Source of the DNA: Sphaerotilus montanus
GTDB lineage: Bacteria > Pseudomonadota > Gammaproteobacteria > Burkholderiales > Burkholderiaceae_C
Reading direction: 5' to 3'
Length of the DNA: 64,000 nucleotides
Assembly (NCBI RefSeq): GCF_013410775.1
Contig: NZ_JACCFH010000001.1
Coordinates: 558,001 to 622,000 of the forward strand
Numbering within the stretch: position 1 is the first letter of the stretch; every line of letters starts with the position of its first letter. The translations under genes were made by a program, and so were the position numbers. Shown one piece after another: positions 36,392 to 44,758 of this stretch. Below the pieces are notes generated by a model that saw only the letters and a program-made list of their open reading frames with translations, did no database searches and had not been told where the DNA came from.

Positions 36392-38182
36392 ATGCCTGCT
36401 GCCACCACCGAACGCCCCCGCGCCGCCACCCCGCGCTCGCTCTCCGGCCTCAAGCCCTTCCTCTGGCCCTACCGGCTGCAGATCGCGCTGGCCGGCCTGT
36501 TCCTCGTGCTGGCCGCCGTCAGCACGCTGGTGTTCCCGATGGCGCTGCGCTCGCTGATCGACCAGGGCCTCGTCGCCACCGACCCGGGCGAGCGGGTGAT
36601 GGCGCTGCGCGAACATTTCCTGGCGCTGTTCGCAGTCGGCGCCGCACTCGGCGTGTTCTCGGCGTCGCGCTTCTACATGGTGAGCTGGCTCGGCGAGCGC
36701 GTCACCGCCGACCTGCGCAACGCCGTCTACGCCCACGTCGTGCGCCAGAGCCCCGAGTTCTTCGAGACGACGCAGACCGGCGAGGTGCTGTCGCGGCTGA
36801 CCACCGACACGACGCTGGTGCAGAGCGTCGTCGGCTCCAGCCTGTCGATGGGGCTGCGCAACACGGTCATGGGCCTCGGCGCGATGGTGATGCTGATCGT
36901 CACCAACCCGCTGGTGATGGCGCAGGTGCTGGGCATCCTGGTGCTGGTCGTGCTGCCGTCGCTGTACTTCGGCCGCCGCGTGCGCAAGCTCAGCCGCGCC
37001 AGCCAGGACCGCGTCGCCGACACCAGCGCCATCGCGGCCGAGGTGCTCAACGCCATTCCCGTCGTGCAGAGCTACACGCAGGAAACCCGCGAAGCCGCCC
37101 GCTTCGACGCCGCCACCGAGGACGCCTTCGAGACCGCCCGCAAACGCACCCGCGTGCGCGCCTACCTCGTCGCGTTCATCATCACCGCCACCTTCGGCGC
37201 GCTGCTGTGGGGCCTGTACCAGGGGACCGAAGCGGTGATGGAAGGCCGCATCAGCGCCGGTCACCTCGGGCAGACCGTCGTCTACGTGATCATCCTGGTG
37301 AGCAGTGTCGCGGTGCTGTCGGAGGTGTACGGCGACCTGCTGCGGGCGGCCGGCGCCACCGAGCGGCTGATGGAGCTGCTGGCCACGCGCTCGCCCGTGG
37401 CGGATCCGGTCCAGCCGCTGGCGCTGCCGTCGGCCCATGGCGGCTCGGCGGTGCGCTTTTCGGCGGTGAACTTCCACTACCCCTCGCGCCCGAGCCAGCC
37501 GGCGCTGGTCGACTTCGACCTGACCCTGCACCCCGGTGAGACGGTGGCGCTGGTCGGGCCGAGTGGCGCGGGCAAGAGCACGGTGCTGCAGTTGCTGCTG
37601 CGCTTCTATGACGCGCAGTCCGGCGCCATCACGCTCGACGGCGTGGACGTGACCCAGGTGTCGCTGGACGACCTGCGGGGACGGGTGGGCATCGTGCCGC
37701 AGGACAGCACGATCTTCTCGGCCAACGCGATGGAGAACATCCGCTATGGCCGCCCGGAGGCGAGCGACGCCGAAGTAGTCGCCGCCGCGAAGGCCGCACA
37801 CGCGCACGACTTCCTGACCGCCCTGCCCGAGGGCTACCAGACCTTCCTCGGTGAGCGCGGCGTGCGCCTGTCCGGCGGCCAGCGCCAGCGCATCAGCATC
37901 GCGCGCGCCATGCTCAAGAACCCGCCGCTGCTGCTGCTCGACGAAGCCACCAGCGCGCTTGACGCCGAGAGCGAACGCATGGTGCAGGCGGCCCTGGAAG
38001 CCGCGATGAAGAACCGCACCACGCTGGTGATCGCCCACCGGCTGGCGACGATTCAGCAGGCCGACCGCATCGTGGTGCTCGATCACGGCAGGATTGCGGA
38101 GGAAGGCACCCATTCCGAACTGGTTCAACGTGGTGGTTTGTATGCCAAGCTAGCGGCAATGCAATTCAACCTGGCGACATGA
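36392..38182 (+). CDS. ABC exporter, fused permease and ATPase (MsbA/ABCB-like)
   Basis: A 596-residue half-transporter. Six membrane helices occupy about residues 25-310 (IALAGLFLVLAAVSTLVFPM, AYLVAFIITATFGALLWGLY). The ATPase domain has Walker A VGPSGAGKSTVLQ, Q loop IVPQDSTIFSANAMENIRYG, signature LSGGQRQRISIARAMLKN, Walker B LLLLDEATSALD and H loop VIAHRLATI. Conserved ABCB coupling loops are ETTQTGEVLSRLTTDTTLVQ and RVADTSAIAAEVLN. Substrate is unknown: lipid, drug or peptide. Its stop overlaps the start of a PilZ gene (ATGA), which suggests cyclic di-GMP control of export or simple co-expression. Confidence 0.9.
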   Translation: MPAATTERPRAATPRSLSGLKPFLWPYRLQIALAGLFLVLAAVSTLVFPMALRSLIDQGLVATDPGERVMALREHFLALFAVGAALGVFSASRFYMVSWLGERVTADLRNAVYAHVVRQSPEFFETTQTGEVLSRLTTDTTLVQSVVGSSLSMGLRNTVMGLGAMVMLIVTNPLVMAQVLGILVLVVLPSLYFGRRVRKLSRASQDRVADTSAIAAEVLNAIPVVQSYTQETREAARFDAATEDAFETARKRTRVRAYLVAFIITATFGALLWGLYQGTEAVMEGRISAGHLGQTVVYVIILVSSVAVLSEVYGDLLRAAGATERLMELLATRSPVADPVQPLALPSAHGGSAVRFSAVNFHYPSRPSQPALVDFDLTLHPGETVALVGPSGAGKSTVLQLLLRFYDAQSGAITLDGVDVTQVSLDDLRGRVGIVPQDSTIFSANAMENIRYGRPEASDAEVVAAAKAAHAHDFLTALPEGYQTFLGERGVRLSGGQRQRISIARAMLKNPPLLLLDEATSALDAESERMVQAALEAAMKNRTTLVIAHRLATIQQADRIVVLDHGRIAEEGTHSELVQRGGLYAKLAAMQFNLAT

Positions 38183-38553
38183 TGGCCACCACCACCGCCG
38201 AGCGCGGCACGATCGAAAGCCGCAAGGAACCCCGATACAGCGTCACCTGGCGTGGGCGACTGATCATGCCCAACGGGCAGGTGCAGGAAGTGCGGGTGCG
38301 CGACATCTCCGAAAAAGGCGTCGGCCTGCTCGCCGACCAGCCGCTGCCGAGCAACACGGTCATGCAGCTGGTGCTGGGCGTGCCGGACCTGCAGGACATG
38401 ACACGCATCATGGCGGTGCCCGTGCGCATCAACTCGGCCTATGTCGTGATGCAGAGCCATGACTTCCGCGTCGGCGGCACCTGGATCGATCTGAGCGTGG
38501 GGGTGCGCAGCCTGCTGCAGGACTGGATGCGCAAGCTCAGCTACAAGCTCTGA
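38179..38553 (+). CDS. PilZ domain protein (cyclic di-GMP receptor)
   Basis: A 124-residue single-domain protein. The PilZ binding motif is visible as RKEPRYSVTW (RxxxR) near residue 15 and RDISEKGVGLL (D/NxSxxG) near residue 41, so cyclic di-GMP binding is expected. The rest is a six-stranded barrel with FRVGGTWIDLSVGVRSLLQ. Translationally coupled to the upstream ABC exporter by ATGA. In the same 8 kb there is a GGDEF enzyme, so the pair may be functionally linked; that is inference. Confidence 0.88.
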   Translation: MMATTTAERGTIESRKEPRYSVTWRGRLIMPNGQVQEVRVRDISEKGVGLLADQPLPSNTVMQLVLGVPDLQDMTRIMAVPVRINSAYVVMQSHDFRVGGTWIDLSVGVRSLLQDWMRKLSYKL

Positions 38554-38597
38554 ACAGAGCGGCTCCCTATAATTCGCGGTTTTCCTGACCGCCGCCC

Positions 38598-39443
38598 ATG
38601 CCAGTCTCCTCCGCCGACGCCCTGACCCCGCCACCCGTGCGCCCGGTCCGCACGCAGTACGAAGACCTGATGCGCCATGTGCACACGCACGGCGTCCTGA
38701 AGAGCGACCGCACCGGCACCGGCACGCGCAGCGTCTTCGGCCACCAGATGCGCTTCGACCTGCGCGAAGGCTTTCCGCTGGTCACGACCAAGAAGGTCCA
38801 CCTGCGCTCGATCATCCTGGAGCTGCTGTGGTTCCTGCGTGGCGAGTCGAACGTGCAGTGGCTGCAGGACCGCGGCGTGACGATCTGGGACGAATGGGCC
38901 CGCGACGACGGCGACCTCGGCCCGGTCTACGGCGTGCAGTGGCGCTCCTGGCCGACGCCCGATGGCGGCCACATCGACCAGATCGCCGAGGTCGTGCAGC
39001 AGCTCAAGACCAACCCGGACTCGCGCCGCATCCTCGTCAGCGCCTGGAACGTGGCCGAACTGAACCGGATGGCGCTGATGCCCTGTCACGCGCTGTTCCA
39101 GTTCTATGTGGCAGAAGGCCGCCTGAGCTGCCAGCTCTACCAGCGCAGCGCGGACATCTTCCTGGGCGTCCCGTTCAACATCGCCAGCTATGCCCTGCTG
39201 ACCCACATGCTGGCGCAGCAATGTGATCTGGAGGTCGGTGACTTCATCTGGACCGGCGGCGACTGCCACCTCTACAGCAACCACACCGAGCAGGTCGAGA
39301 CCCAGCTGGCCCGCACGCCCTGCCCCTACCCGACGCTGAAGATCCGGCGCAGGCCGGAGTCGATCTTCGACTACGCCTTCGAGGACTTCGAGGTGCAGGA
39401 CTACCAGCACCACCCGGCGATCAAGGCGCCGGTGGCGGTGTGA
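38598..39443 (+). CDS. thyA: Thymidylate synthase
   Basis: A 281-residue enzyme converting dUMP to dTMP with methylenetetrahydrofolate. The family pattern is complete: [36 protein letters not shown], the catalytic cysteine C163 in [32 protein letters not shown] and [20 protein letters not shown] at 38568-38573, 25 bp before the start, may be the -10 box. It overlaps folA, its partner that regenerates tetrahydrofolate. Confidence 0.98.
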   Translation: MPVSSADALTPPPVRPVRTQYEDLMRHVHTHGVLKSDRTGTGTRSVFGHQMRFDLREGFPLVTTKKVHLRSIILELLWFLRGESNVQWLQDRGVTIWDEWARDDGDLGPVYGVQWRSWPTPDGGHIDQIAEVVQQLKTNPDSRRILVSAWNVAELNRMALMPCHALFQFYVAEGRLSCQLYQRSADIFLGVPFNIASYALLTHMLAQQCDLEVGDFIWTGGDCHLYSNHTEQVETQLARTPCPYPTLKIRRRPESIFDYAFEDFEVQDYQHHPAIKAPVAV

Positions 39444-39943
39444 TGGCACGGCCGCAGATCTGCCTGATCGCAGCGGTCGCCCGCAACGGCGTGATCGGCC
39501 GCGACAACGGCCTCGTCTGGCACGACCCGATCGACGCGAAGCACTTCCGCACCACGACGATGGGCTGCCCGGTCATCATGGGCCGCAAGACCTGGGACTC
39601 GCTGCCGGCGAAGTTCCGGCCGCTGCCGGGCCGGCGCAATCTCGTCGTGACCCGCCAGCCGCACTGGGCCGACACCGAGGCCGCCCGCGGCGCGGACGTG
39701 GTGTTCAGTCTGGACGCGGCGCTGGCCGCCATCGCGCAGGCCGAAGCGCCACGCGTGTTCGTGATGGGCGGCGGCGAGCTGTACGCGCAGGCCCTGCCCC
39801 ATGCCGACGTGCTGGAGCTGACCGAGATCGACGCCGACCTCGACGGCGACGTGCGCTTTCCGGACTGGCCACGCGACGCGTTCGAGGAAATCGCCCGGAC
39901 ACCGCACCCGGGCTTCTCGTTCGTGACCTACCGCCGCCGCTGA
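39440..39943 (+). CDS. folA: Dihydrofolate reductase
   Basis: A 167-residue enzyme. Marks: [30 protein letters not shown] (here the usual LPW is LVWHDP, with D for substrate binding), [39 protein letters not shown] and [15 protein letters not shown]. The start is GTG at 39440 or the ATG right after it at 39443; both overlap the thyA stop, so translation is coupled. thyA-folA coupling is common and supports balanced folate turnover. Confidence 0.96.
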   Translation: MMARPQICLIAAVARNGVIGRDNGLVWHDPIDAKHFRTTTMGCPVIMGRKTWDSLPAKFRPLPGRRNLVVTRQPHWADTEAARGADVVFSLDAALAAIAQAEAPRVFVMGGGELYAQALPHADVLELTEIDADLDGDVRFPDWPRDAFEEIARTPHPGFSFVTYRRR

Positions 39944-39957
39944 CCCGCCGCTGCACC

Positions 39958-40536
39958 TCAGCCGAAGGGCCGCACACCGATCAGCGGCCCGTGCAGCCAC
40001 AGGGTGAAGATGATCCACGCGAAGATGCCGACAAAGGCGGTGATCACGTCACGCCCGGAATGGAGGGGCAGCGGCCTGTTGCCCGCCGCACGGTCGCGCT
40101 GGCGTGCCGCGCGGTACGACAGCACGGCCCAGAGCAGGAAACTGCCGAACAGCACCACATCGGCCACCCGCCCGTTGGCCAGCAGGTGCGCCAGCGCCCA
40201 GACCTTCACCCCCAGCACCATCGGGTGGCGGACCTTGGCCTTCAGCCGCGAACCGGGCACGTAGGCGGCCGTGAGCAGCACGAAGGACAACAGCATCAGC
40301 AATGCCGCGATGTGGCGCGTGGCGATCGGCGGCATCCACAGAGGCACCGAATCGACCCGCGCCGCGCCGTAGCCCCAGACCACCATCGCCAGTCCCGCCA
40401 GCGACAGCACCGAATAGACCGCCTTCCAGCCAAGGGGCCCAAGGCGACGGATCTGGCCGGCCCGCCAGTCGTCGGCAAAGATCCTGACCGAGTGGCACCC
40501 GAGGAACAGCATCAAACCCAGTATCAAGACGGTCAC
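39958..40536 (-). CDS. NnrU family membrane protein
   Basis: About 192 residues from a GTG at 40536 (VTVLILGLMLFLGCHSVRIF), behind a GGAAGGA ribosome site; a longer ATG form from 40611 adds a non-hydrophobic leader. Five to six membrane segments follow, with LSLAGLAMVVWGYGAAR, HPMVLGVKVWALAHLLANGR and DVVLFGSFLLWAVLSYRAAR. The HPM and HL motifs are shared with NnrU and methyltransferase-like membrane families. NnrU was first seen near nitrite/nitric oxide reductase genes; none are here, so its role is unclear. Confidence 0.83.
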   Translation of the reverse strand: MTVLILGLMLFLGCHSVRIFADDWRAGQIRRLGPLGWKAVYSVLSLAGLAMVVWGYGAARVDSVPLWMPPIATRHIAALLMLLSFVLLTAAYVPGSRLKAKVRHPMVLGVKVWALAHLLANGRVADVVLFGSFLLWAVLSYRAARQRDRAAGNRPLPLHSGRDVITAFVGIFAWIIFTLWLHGPLIGVRPFG

Positions 40537-40630
40537 GGCATCGGTCCTTCCATGGTGAGCAACAGCGCGCGAGTATCCCGCAACCCCGGCCCGCCGCCGA
40601 CCGACCCGCATCCTGCGGCATCATCACGCC

Positions 40631-41407
40631 ATGAAGATCGCCACCTGGAATGTGAACTCCCTCGCCGTGCGGCTGCCGCAGGTGCTCGACTGGCTCGCGC
40701 AAGAGCAGCCGGATGTGCTGGTCCTGCAGGAGACCAAGCTCACCGACGACAAATTCCCTGCCGACGCGCTCGCTGACGCCGGCTACCAGAGCCTCTGGTT
40801 CGGGCAGAAGACCTACAACGGTGTGGCATTACTCGCCCGCAAGGGTCTGGCCGTGGCGGACGAGGTCCGCAACATCCCCGGATTCGAGGATCCGCAGGCG
40901 CGGGTGATCGCGGCCACGGTCGACGGGGTGCGTGTCATCGGCGCCTATTTCCCGAACGGACAGGCGCCGGACAGCGACAAGTTCACCTACAAGATGGCCT
41001 GGCTGGAGGCGCTGAACCGCTGGATCGCCACCGAATTGCAGACCCACGCATCGCTGGCATTGCTGGGCGACTACAACATCGCCCCGGAAGACCGCGATGT
41101 GCATGACCCGGTCGCCTGGGCCGGACAGATCCACTGCACCCCCGAGGAACGCGCTCGCTTCCAGGCGCTGCAGGCGCTGGGGCTGCAGGATGCATTCCGG
41201 CTGTTCGAACAGCCGCCGCGCAGCTGGAGCTGGTGGGACTACCGCAATCTGGCCTTCCGGAAGAACCAGGGTCTGCGCATCGACCACATTCTGGTCAGCC
41301 CGCCGCTGGTGGCCCGCACCACCAGCTGCCGAATCGACAAGACGCCCCGCAAGAACGAACGTCCGAGTGACCATGCCCCGGTGCTGATCGAACTGGACGG
41401 CGCCTGA
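40631..41407 (+). CDS. xthA: Exodeoxyribonuclease III
   Basis: A 258-residue EEP-fold nuclease and AP endonuclease of base excision repair. Starts MKIATWNVNSLAVRLPQVL. Catalytic parts are LQETKL (metal-binding E), GAYFPNGQ, GDYNIAPEDRDVHDP (D and N), and ERPSDHAPVLIEL (D-H pair). RIDHILVS is also typical. A promoter may lie in the 94 bp between it and the divergent NnrU gene. A hairpin at 41428-41454 follows. Confidence 0.95.
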   Translation: MKIATWNVNSLAVRLPQVLDWLAQEQPDVLVLQETKLTDDKFPADALADAGYQSLWFGQKTYNGVALLARKGLAVADEVRNIPGFEDPQARVIAATVDGVRVIGAYFPNGQAPDSDKFTYKMAWLEALNRWIATELQTHASLALLGDYNIAPEDRDVHDPVAWAGQIHCTPEERARFQALQALGLQDAFRLFEQPPRSWSWWDYRNLAFRKNQGLRIDHILVSPPLVARTTSCRIDKTPRKNERPSDHAPVLIELDGA

Positions 41408-41427
41408 CCGGACTGGACCGGGGATGC

Positions 41428-41454
41428 AAAAAAAAGCGCCCCGTGAGAGGCGCT
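41428..41454 (-). terminator. Terminator of the PEP-CTERM gene at 41504
   Basis: Stem AGCGCC (41435-41440) / GGCGCT (41449-41454) with an A8 run at 41428-41435 that becomes the U tract on the minus strand. Confidence 0.8.
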
Positions 41455-41503
41455 GTCAATGTCATACCAGGGAGAAACTCGTTGCACCCGAAGGTGCCAG
41501 GAA

Positions 41504-42106
41504 TCAGGCGCGGGACTTCAGGCGGCGACGGCTCATCAGACCGAGTGCGCCGAGACCGCCCAGCATCATGGCGTAGCTCTCGGGCTCAGGCACTGGTGCG
41601 GCAATCTGCGTGATGGCCACGTTGTCGATGGTCAGGTTGCCATTGAAGGTCGGGGGCAGCGGCGTCGTGCCGAAATACAGGCGGTAGTTGTCGGTGCTGG
41701 TCAGCGCGAACGAGGTCGAGAATTGCGTCGTCGCAGCGTTCTGCACGAAGGCCTGCGCCACCGTGGACTGGGTGTTGTCGTTGTACAGCATCACATAGCC
41801 GTCACCGACCGTGTCGAACGTCAGCTGGTAGTTGCCGGCCGACGACGCAGCGAAACTCGACCAGATCACGTCCCCGCCAGCAACCTGGGCCATCTGGTTG
41901 CCACCCACATCGACGACCTTCGACGACCCACCCAGCCAGCCCCACTGGACGCTGTTCCAGCCCAGGCTGGAGAACGTGTCGAAGGTGTCGGTCGCCACGG
42001 TCGACAACTCGAAGTCGGCGTTGGCGATGGCAACCTGTGCATGGGCGCCAGCAGCCCCGAAGGCGAGCAGCAGTGCGGCAGCGGTGGAAACAAGAGACTT
42101 GCGCAT
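41504..42106 (-). CDS. PEP-CTERM protein, tandem copy 1
   Basis: A 200-residue exported protein: signal peptide [20 protein letters not shown], then IANADFELSTVATDTFDTF, WGWLGGSSKVVDVGGNQMAQ and SFAASSAGNYQLTFDTVGDG, and the sorting tail VPEPESYAMMLGGLGALGL followed by MSRRRLKSRA. The central pattern (a DxFxTF strand, KxVDxGGNQxAQxAxGD, YxLYFG) is shared with the next gene (42453-43064), so the two are paralogs. Likely a secreted or surface matrix protein processed by exosortase. Own terminator downstream and a shared upstream element indicate a single-gene unit. Confidence 0.87.
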   Translation of the reverse strand: MRKSLVSTAAALLLAFGAAGAHAQVAIANADFELSTVATDTFDTFSSLGWNSVQWGWLGGSSKVVDVGGNQMAQVAGGDVIWSSFAASSAGNYQLTFDTVGDGYVMLYNDNTQSTVAQAFVQNAATTQFSTSFALTSTDNYRLYFGTTPLPPTFNGNLTIDNVAITQIAAPVPEPESYAMMLGGLGALGLMSRRRLKSRA

Positions 42107-42245
42107 GAAAACTCCGTAAGGAAGGATGAAATGTGTGATCTATTCACCTGGACCGATGGTCGGTCACTTGAATTCAGTTTAGGTCGTCGACCCGAACTGC
42201 AATGCAAGATTAGCCCATTAATCGCCCGTCAAATGCCACCAATAA

Positions 42246-42302
42246 ACTCCTGCCCCTGACCACGGGGTATTTCAAGCCCATACAGCCAGGTACCGGATAA
42301 CC
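42246..42302 (-). promoter_or_regulatory. Upstream element shared among PEP-CTERM genes, copy A
   Basis: Contains ACTCCTGCCCCTG at 42246-42258, GTAT and TCAA just after, and CCGGATAACC at 42293-42302. The same blocks occur upstream of the next PEP-CTERM gene at 43166-43251, with different spacing. Lying about 140-200 bp upstream of the start, it could be a regulator site or promoter region. I saw no clear sigma-54 -24/-12 pair. Confidence 0.4.
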
Positions 42303-42399
42303 CCTGTGCAATATTCACTCCATCCCCTCGTCCACGCGCCTGTGATCAGGGGCTGGCGCAAATACGACGTGCGCGCAAGCACTTGCCGGACCACCCATG

Positions 42400-42424
42400 A
42401 AAAAACGCCCCGAAGGGCGTCTTT
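42400..42424 (-). terminator. Terminator of the PEP-CTERM gene at 42453
   Basis: Stem ACGCCC/GGGCGT with a CGAA tetraloop (42405-42420), and an A6 run on the plus strand that forms the U tract on the minus strand. Confidence 0.85.
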
Positions 42425-42452
42425 GATGAATGCCAGGAAATTCGCCGTGCGA

Positions 42453-43064
42453 TCAGACGCTCTTGCGAATCCGGCGACGGCTCATCAGGCCCAGCGCGCC
42501 GAGTCCGGCCAGCATCATGGCGAAGCTCTCGGGTTCCGGCACCGGCGTGACGGCCGAGACCGACACGTTGTCCAGGTTCAGCGCCGGGTAGAAGTCCGGG
42601 GGCGTGACCATGCCGCCGAAATACAGCTTGTAGGAATCCCCACCCACCAGCGAAACCGGGCCAGTGGAGGAGGCCATCCAGCCAGCCGACGAAGCCAGCG
42701 CGGTCGGGGCGACCACGGAAGGCGTCCAGTTGCTGCCAGTCAGGCCCCACAGGCCGCCGCCCTGGAAATCGAAGCCGATGTTGTACTGGCCCGAGGTGGT
42801 CACGCTGAACGACGTGTAGAGGATGTCGCCCGACGCGATCTGGGCGAACTGGTTGCCACCGCTGTCAACCAGCTTGGTCAGACCCGTGCCGCCGCTGTAG
42901 AAACCCCAGTTCAGGTCCGAGAAGGACAGCGATGTCACGGTCGAGAACGAGTCCGTCGAGATATCAGGACTGTCGAACGTGCCGTTGGTCACCAGATTGT
43001 TGGCCTGGGCGCCCGTGGCGGCCAGCAGCAGGCCGGCGGCGATAGCAGAGATGGTCTTGCGCAT
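42453..43064 (-). CDS. PEP-CTERM protein, tandem copy 2
   Basis: A 203-residue exported protein from the ATG at 43064 (MRKTISAIAAGLLLAATGAQ, a signal peptide); the longer frame from 43154 lacks a sensible leader. The body has NGTFDSPDISTDSFSTVTSL, TKLVDSGGNQFAQIASGDIL and DSYKLYFGGMVTPPDFYPAL, homologous to the product of 41504-42106. It ends VPEPESFAMMLAGLGALGL and MSRRRIRKSV. It is followed by its own terminator. Function unknown beyond export and exosortase sorting. Confidence 0.87.
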   Translation of the reverse strand: MRKTISAIAAGLLLAATGAQANNLVTNGTFDSPDISTDSFSTVTSLSFSDLNWGFYSGGTGLTKLVDSGGNQFAQIASGDILYTSFSVTTSGQYNIGFDFQGGGLWGLTGSNWTPSVVAPTALASSAGWMASSTGPVSLVGGDSYKLYFGGMVTPPDFYPALNLDNVSVSAVTPVPEPESFAMMLAGLGALGLMSRRRIRKSV

Positions 43065-43165
43065 TGAATGCTCCCGGTATGAGATGAAAGAAGAGGCCAT
43101 GCCGAATTCGCCCGTCAGACAAGTAACCTGTCTTTTCGCGTCCAGCACTTCCACCTAGTCAGATT

Positions 43166-43251
43166 ACTCCTGCCCCTGCATCTGGTGTATGGTCAAAATC
43201 CCAAAACCCCCTGAATACGGGTGATTTTTTCAGAACAGGGTCCGGATAACC
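43166..43251 (-). promoter_or_regulatory. Upstream element shared among PEP-CTERM genes, copy B
   Basis: Contains ACTCCTGCCCCTG at 43166-43178, followed by GTGTAT and TCAAA, and CCGGATAACC at 43242-43251. The two blocks match copy A at 42246-42302, but here they are 76 instead of 47 bp apart. Confidence 0.4.
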
Positions 43252-43375
43252 GACGTATTCCACGAATAGGCGCCCCCGATTCTTGATATAAATTAATCAA
43301 TATCGACAAGGAAAAAATATCAATCCCTTGAACGAGGGGATCGAGACCGCCAAGGCATCAATTGACCATGAAAAC

Positions 43376-43401
43376 GAAAAAAGCACCGGAATCCGGTGCT
43401 T
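43376..43401 (-). terminator. Terminator of the PEP-CTERM gene at 43464
   Basis: A 9-bp stem AAGCACCGG/CCGGTGCTT (43381-43389 and 43393-43401) with an A run on the plus strand. Confidence 0.85.
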
Positions 43402-43463
43402 TCATCATCAGTCTCCTGACGGTTCCAATGGGAACCACCCCGCTGCGCGCGGGGCGAGGCAGA

Positions 43464-44057
43464 TCAGGCTGCGCGGCGGCGGCGGCTCATCAGGCCCAGG
43501 GCACCCAGACCAGCCAGCATCATGGCGAGGCTCTCGGGTTCCGGCACGGCCGACACGGACACCGCATCCACCGACAGACCCGAACCAAAGCCCGAGAAGT
43601 ACAGGTGGTAGGAAGAACTGCCGTTGAGCGCACCGGTGTCGAAGGTGTACTGCACCTGGTGCCAGCCGGCGCCATAGTTGACCGGATCGGTGTTGGACAC
43701 GGCCACCGGCGTGCTGAACAGGCTTGCAGCCACATCATCCGAGTCGAACAGGCGCGAACGGCCTTCACCGCTGGCCCAGAAGCTCACGGTGTAGGTGCCG
43801 GCGGTGTCGACCGAGAAGCTCTGGACCAGGCGATCGCCCAGACCCAGGGAGGCAAAACGCTGACCGTCATAAGCGCCGGCCGGGCCTTGCGCAGTGGTCA
43901 GGGTGCCTTCGGACGACCAGGCACCCGCCGAGCCGATCAGGGCGCCACTGGTGTACGACTCGAACGACACGTCGTCGAGACCGACGACGGCCGCCTGGGC
44001 GGTGCCGCCGATGGTCAGGGCCAGCGCGATGGCGAGAGAAATCTTTGAGACTTGCAT
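43464..44057 (-). CDS. PEP-CTERM protein, tandem copy 3
   Basis: A 197-residue exported protein from the ATG at 44057 (MQVSKISLAIALALTIGGTA). The body (VGLDDVSFESYTSGALIGSA, YTVSFWASGEGRSRLFDSDD, SSYHLYFSGFGSGLSVDAVS) is closest to the protein of 8959-9528 rather than to its two tandem neighbours. The C-terminus is VPEPESLAMMLAGLGALGL plus MSRRRRAA, the exosortase sorting signal. The upstream region has a CCCCT...CGGTAC block like that before the 8959-9528 gene. Confidence 0.87.
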   Translation of the reverse strand: MQVSKISLAIALALTIGGTAQAAVVGLDDVSFESYTSGALIGSAGAWSSEGTLTTAQGPAGAYDGQRFASLGLGDRLVQSFSVDTAGTYTVSFWASGEGRSRLFDSDDVAASLFSTPVAVSNTDPVNYGAGWHQVQYTFDTGALNGSSSYHLYFSGFGSGLSVDAVSVSAVPEPESLAMMLAGLGALGLMSRRRRAA

Positions 44058-44193
44058 GTTTTCCCCAATGGTATGAAGTGATTGGCCGGCAGCCCCCCTC
44101 ATTCGGGCACCCCGGTACCGAAAGGTTAGCGTGCATCTCGCCATTTTTTTCACTACCGACTTCACAGCCCCCTCGAACAAGGGATCAAGTCCG

Positions 44194-44754
44194 ATGAACC
44201 ATGCTTTTCTGCCGCAGGTCATTCGCCGGTCGCTGCCGGCCTCCGTCGTGGCGCTGCTGGTGCTCGCCGGCTGTGCAGGAACACCCGACAAGCGCCGCGA
44301 CCGTGTGACACCCGCCGAGCTGATGCAGGTGCCGGACGCCCGGCCCCGCATCGAGACGCTGCGCTCCGGTGGACCGAACAAGCCGTATGCCGTGCTCGGC
44401 CGCACCTACACGCCACTCACGACCGATGCGGAGGTGCGTGAGTCCGGACTGGCGTCCTGGTACGGCGGCAAGTTCCACGGGATGCCGACCGCCAGTGGCG
44501 AGCGCTACGACATGTACGCGATGACCGCTGCGCACCCGACCATGCCCATCCCGAGTTACGCACGGGTGCGCAATCCGGCCAATGGCCGCGAGGTGATCGT
44601 GCGGGTCAACGACCGGGGGCCGTTCTCCCCGGGCCGCATCATCGACCTGTCACTGGCCGCTGCCGTGCGGCTGGGGGTGTCGCACGCCGTGTCGCCCGTC
44701 GAGGTGGAGCGACTGACCCACGACGAGATCCGCAGCGGCAACTGGCGCCGTTAG
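44194..44754 (+). CDS. rlpA: RlpA-family septal-ring lipoprotein
   Basis: A 186-residue lipoprotein. The lipobox VLAGC is near residue 27, so it should be anchored in the outer membrane. The C-terminal double-psi beta-barrel has GLASWYGGKFHGMPTASGERYDMYAMTAAHP, IPSYARVRNPANGREVIV and VNDRGPFSPGRIIDLSLAAA, where RVNDRGPF is the RlpA active-site motif for cleaving denuded glycan strands. There is no C-terminal SPOR domain, unlike E. coli RlpA. The ATG at 44194 is chosen for the signal peptide. Convergent with murB; the two stops are 4 nt apart. Confidence 0.88.
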   Translation: MNHAFLPQVIRRSLPASVVALLVLAGCAGTPDKRRDRVTPAELMQVPDARPRIETLRSGGPNKPYAVLGRTYTPLTTDAEVRESGLASWYGGKFHGMPTASGERYDMYAMTAAHPTMPIPSYARVRNPANGREVIVRVNDRGPFSPGRIIDLSLAAAVRLGVSHAVSPVEVERLTHDEIRSGNWRR

Positions 44755-44758
44755 CCCG

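Larger units (their letters stand above)
42107..42452. other. Intergenic region between two PEP-CTERM genes
   Basis: No coding sequence recognised. It holds the leader of the gene at 41504-42106, an upstream sequence block shared with the neighbouring gene (42246-42302), and the terminator of the gene at 42453 (42400-42424). Confidence 0.6.
43065..43463. other. Intergenic region between two PEP-CTERM genes
   Basis: No gene recognised. It includes a near-palindrome GACAAGTAACCTGTC at about 43117-43131, the shared upstream blocks (43166-43251), an AT-rich part near 43280-43320 (ATATAAATTAATCAATAT) and the terminator at 43376-43401. Confidence 0.6.
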
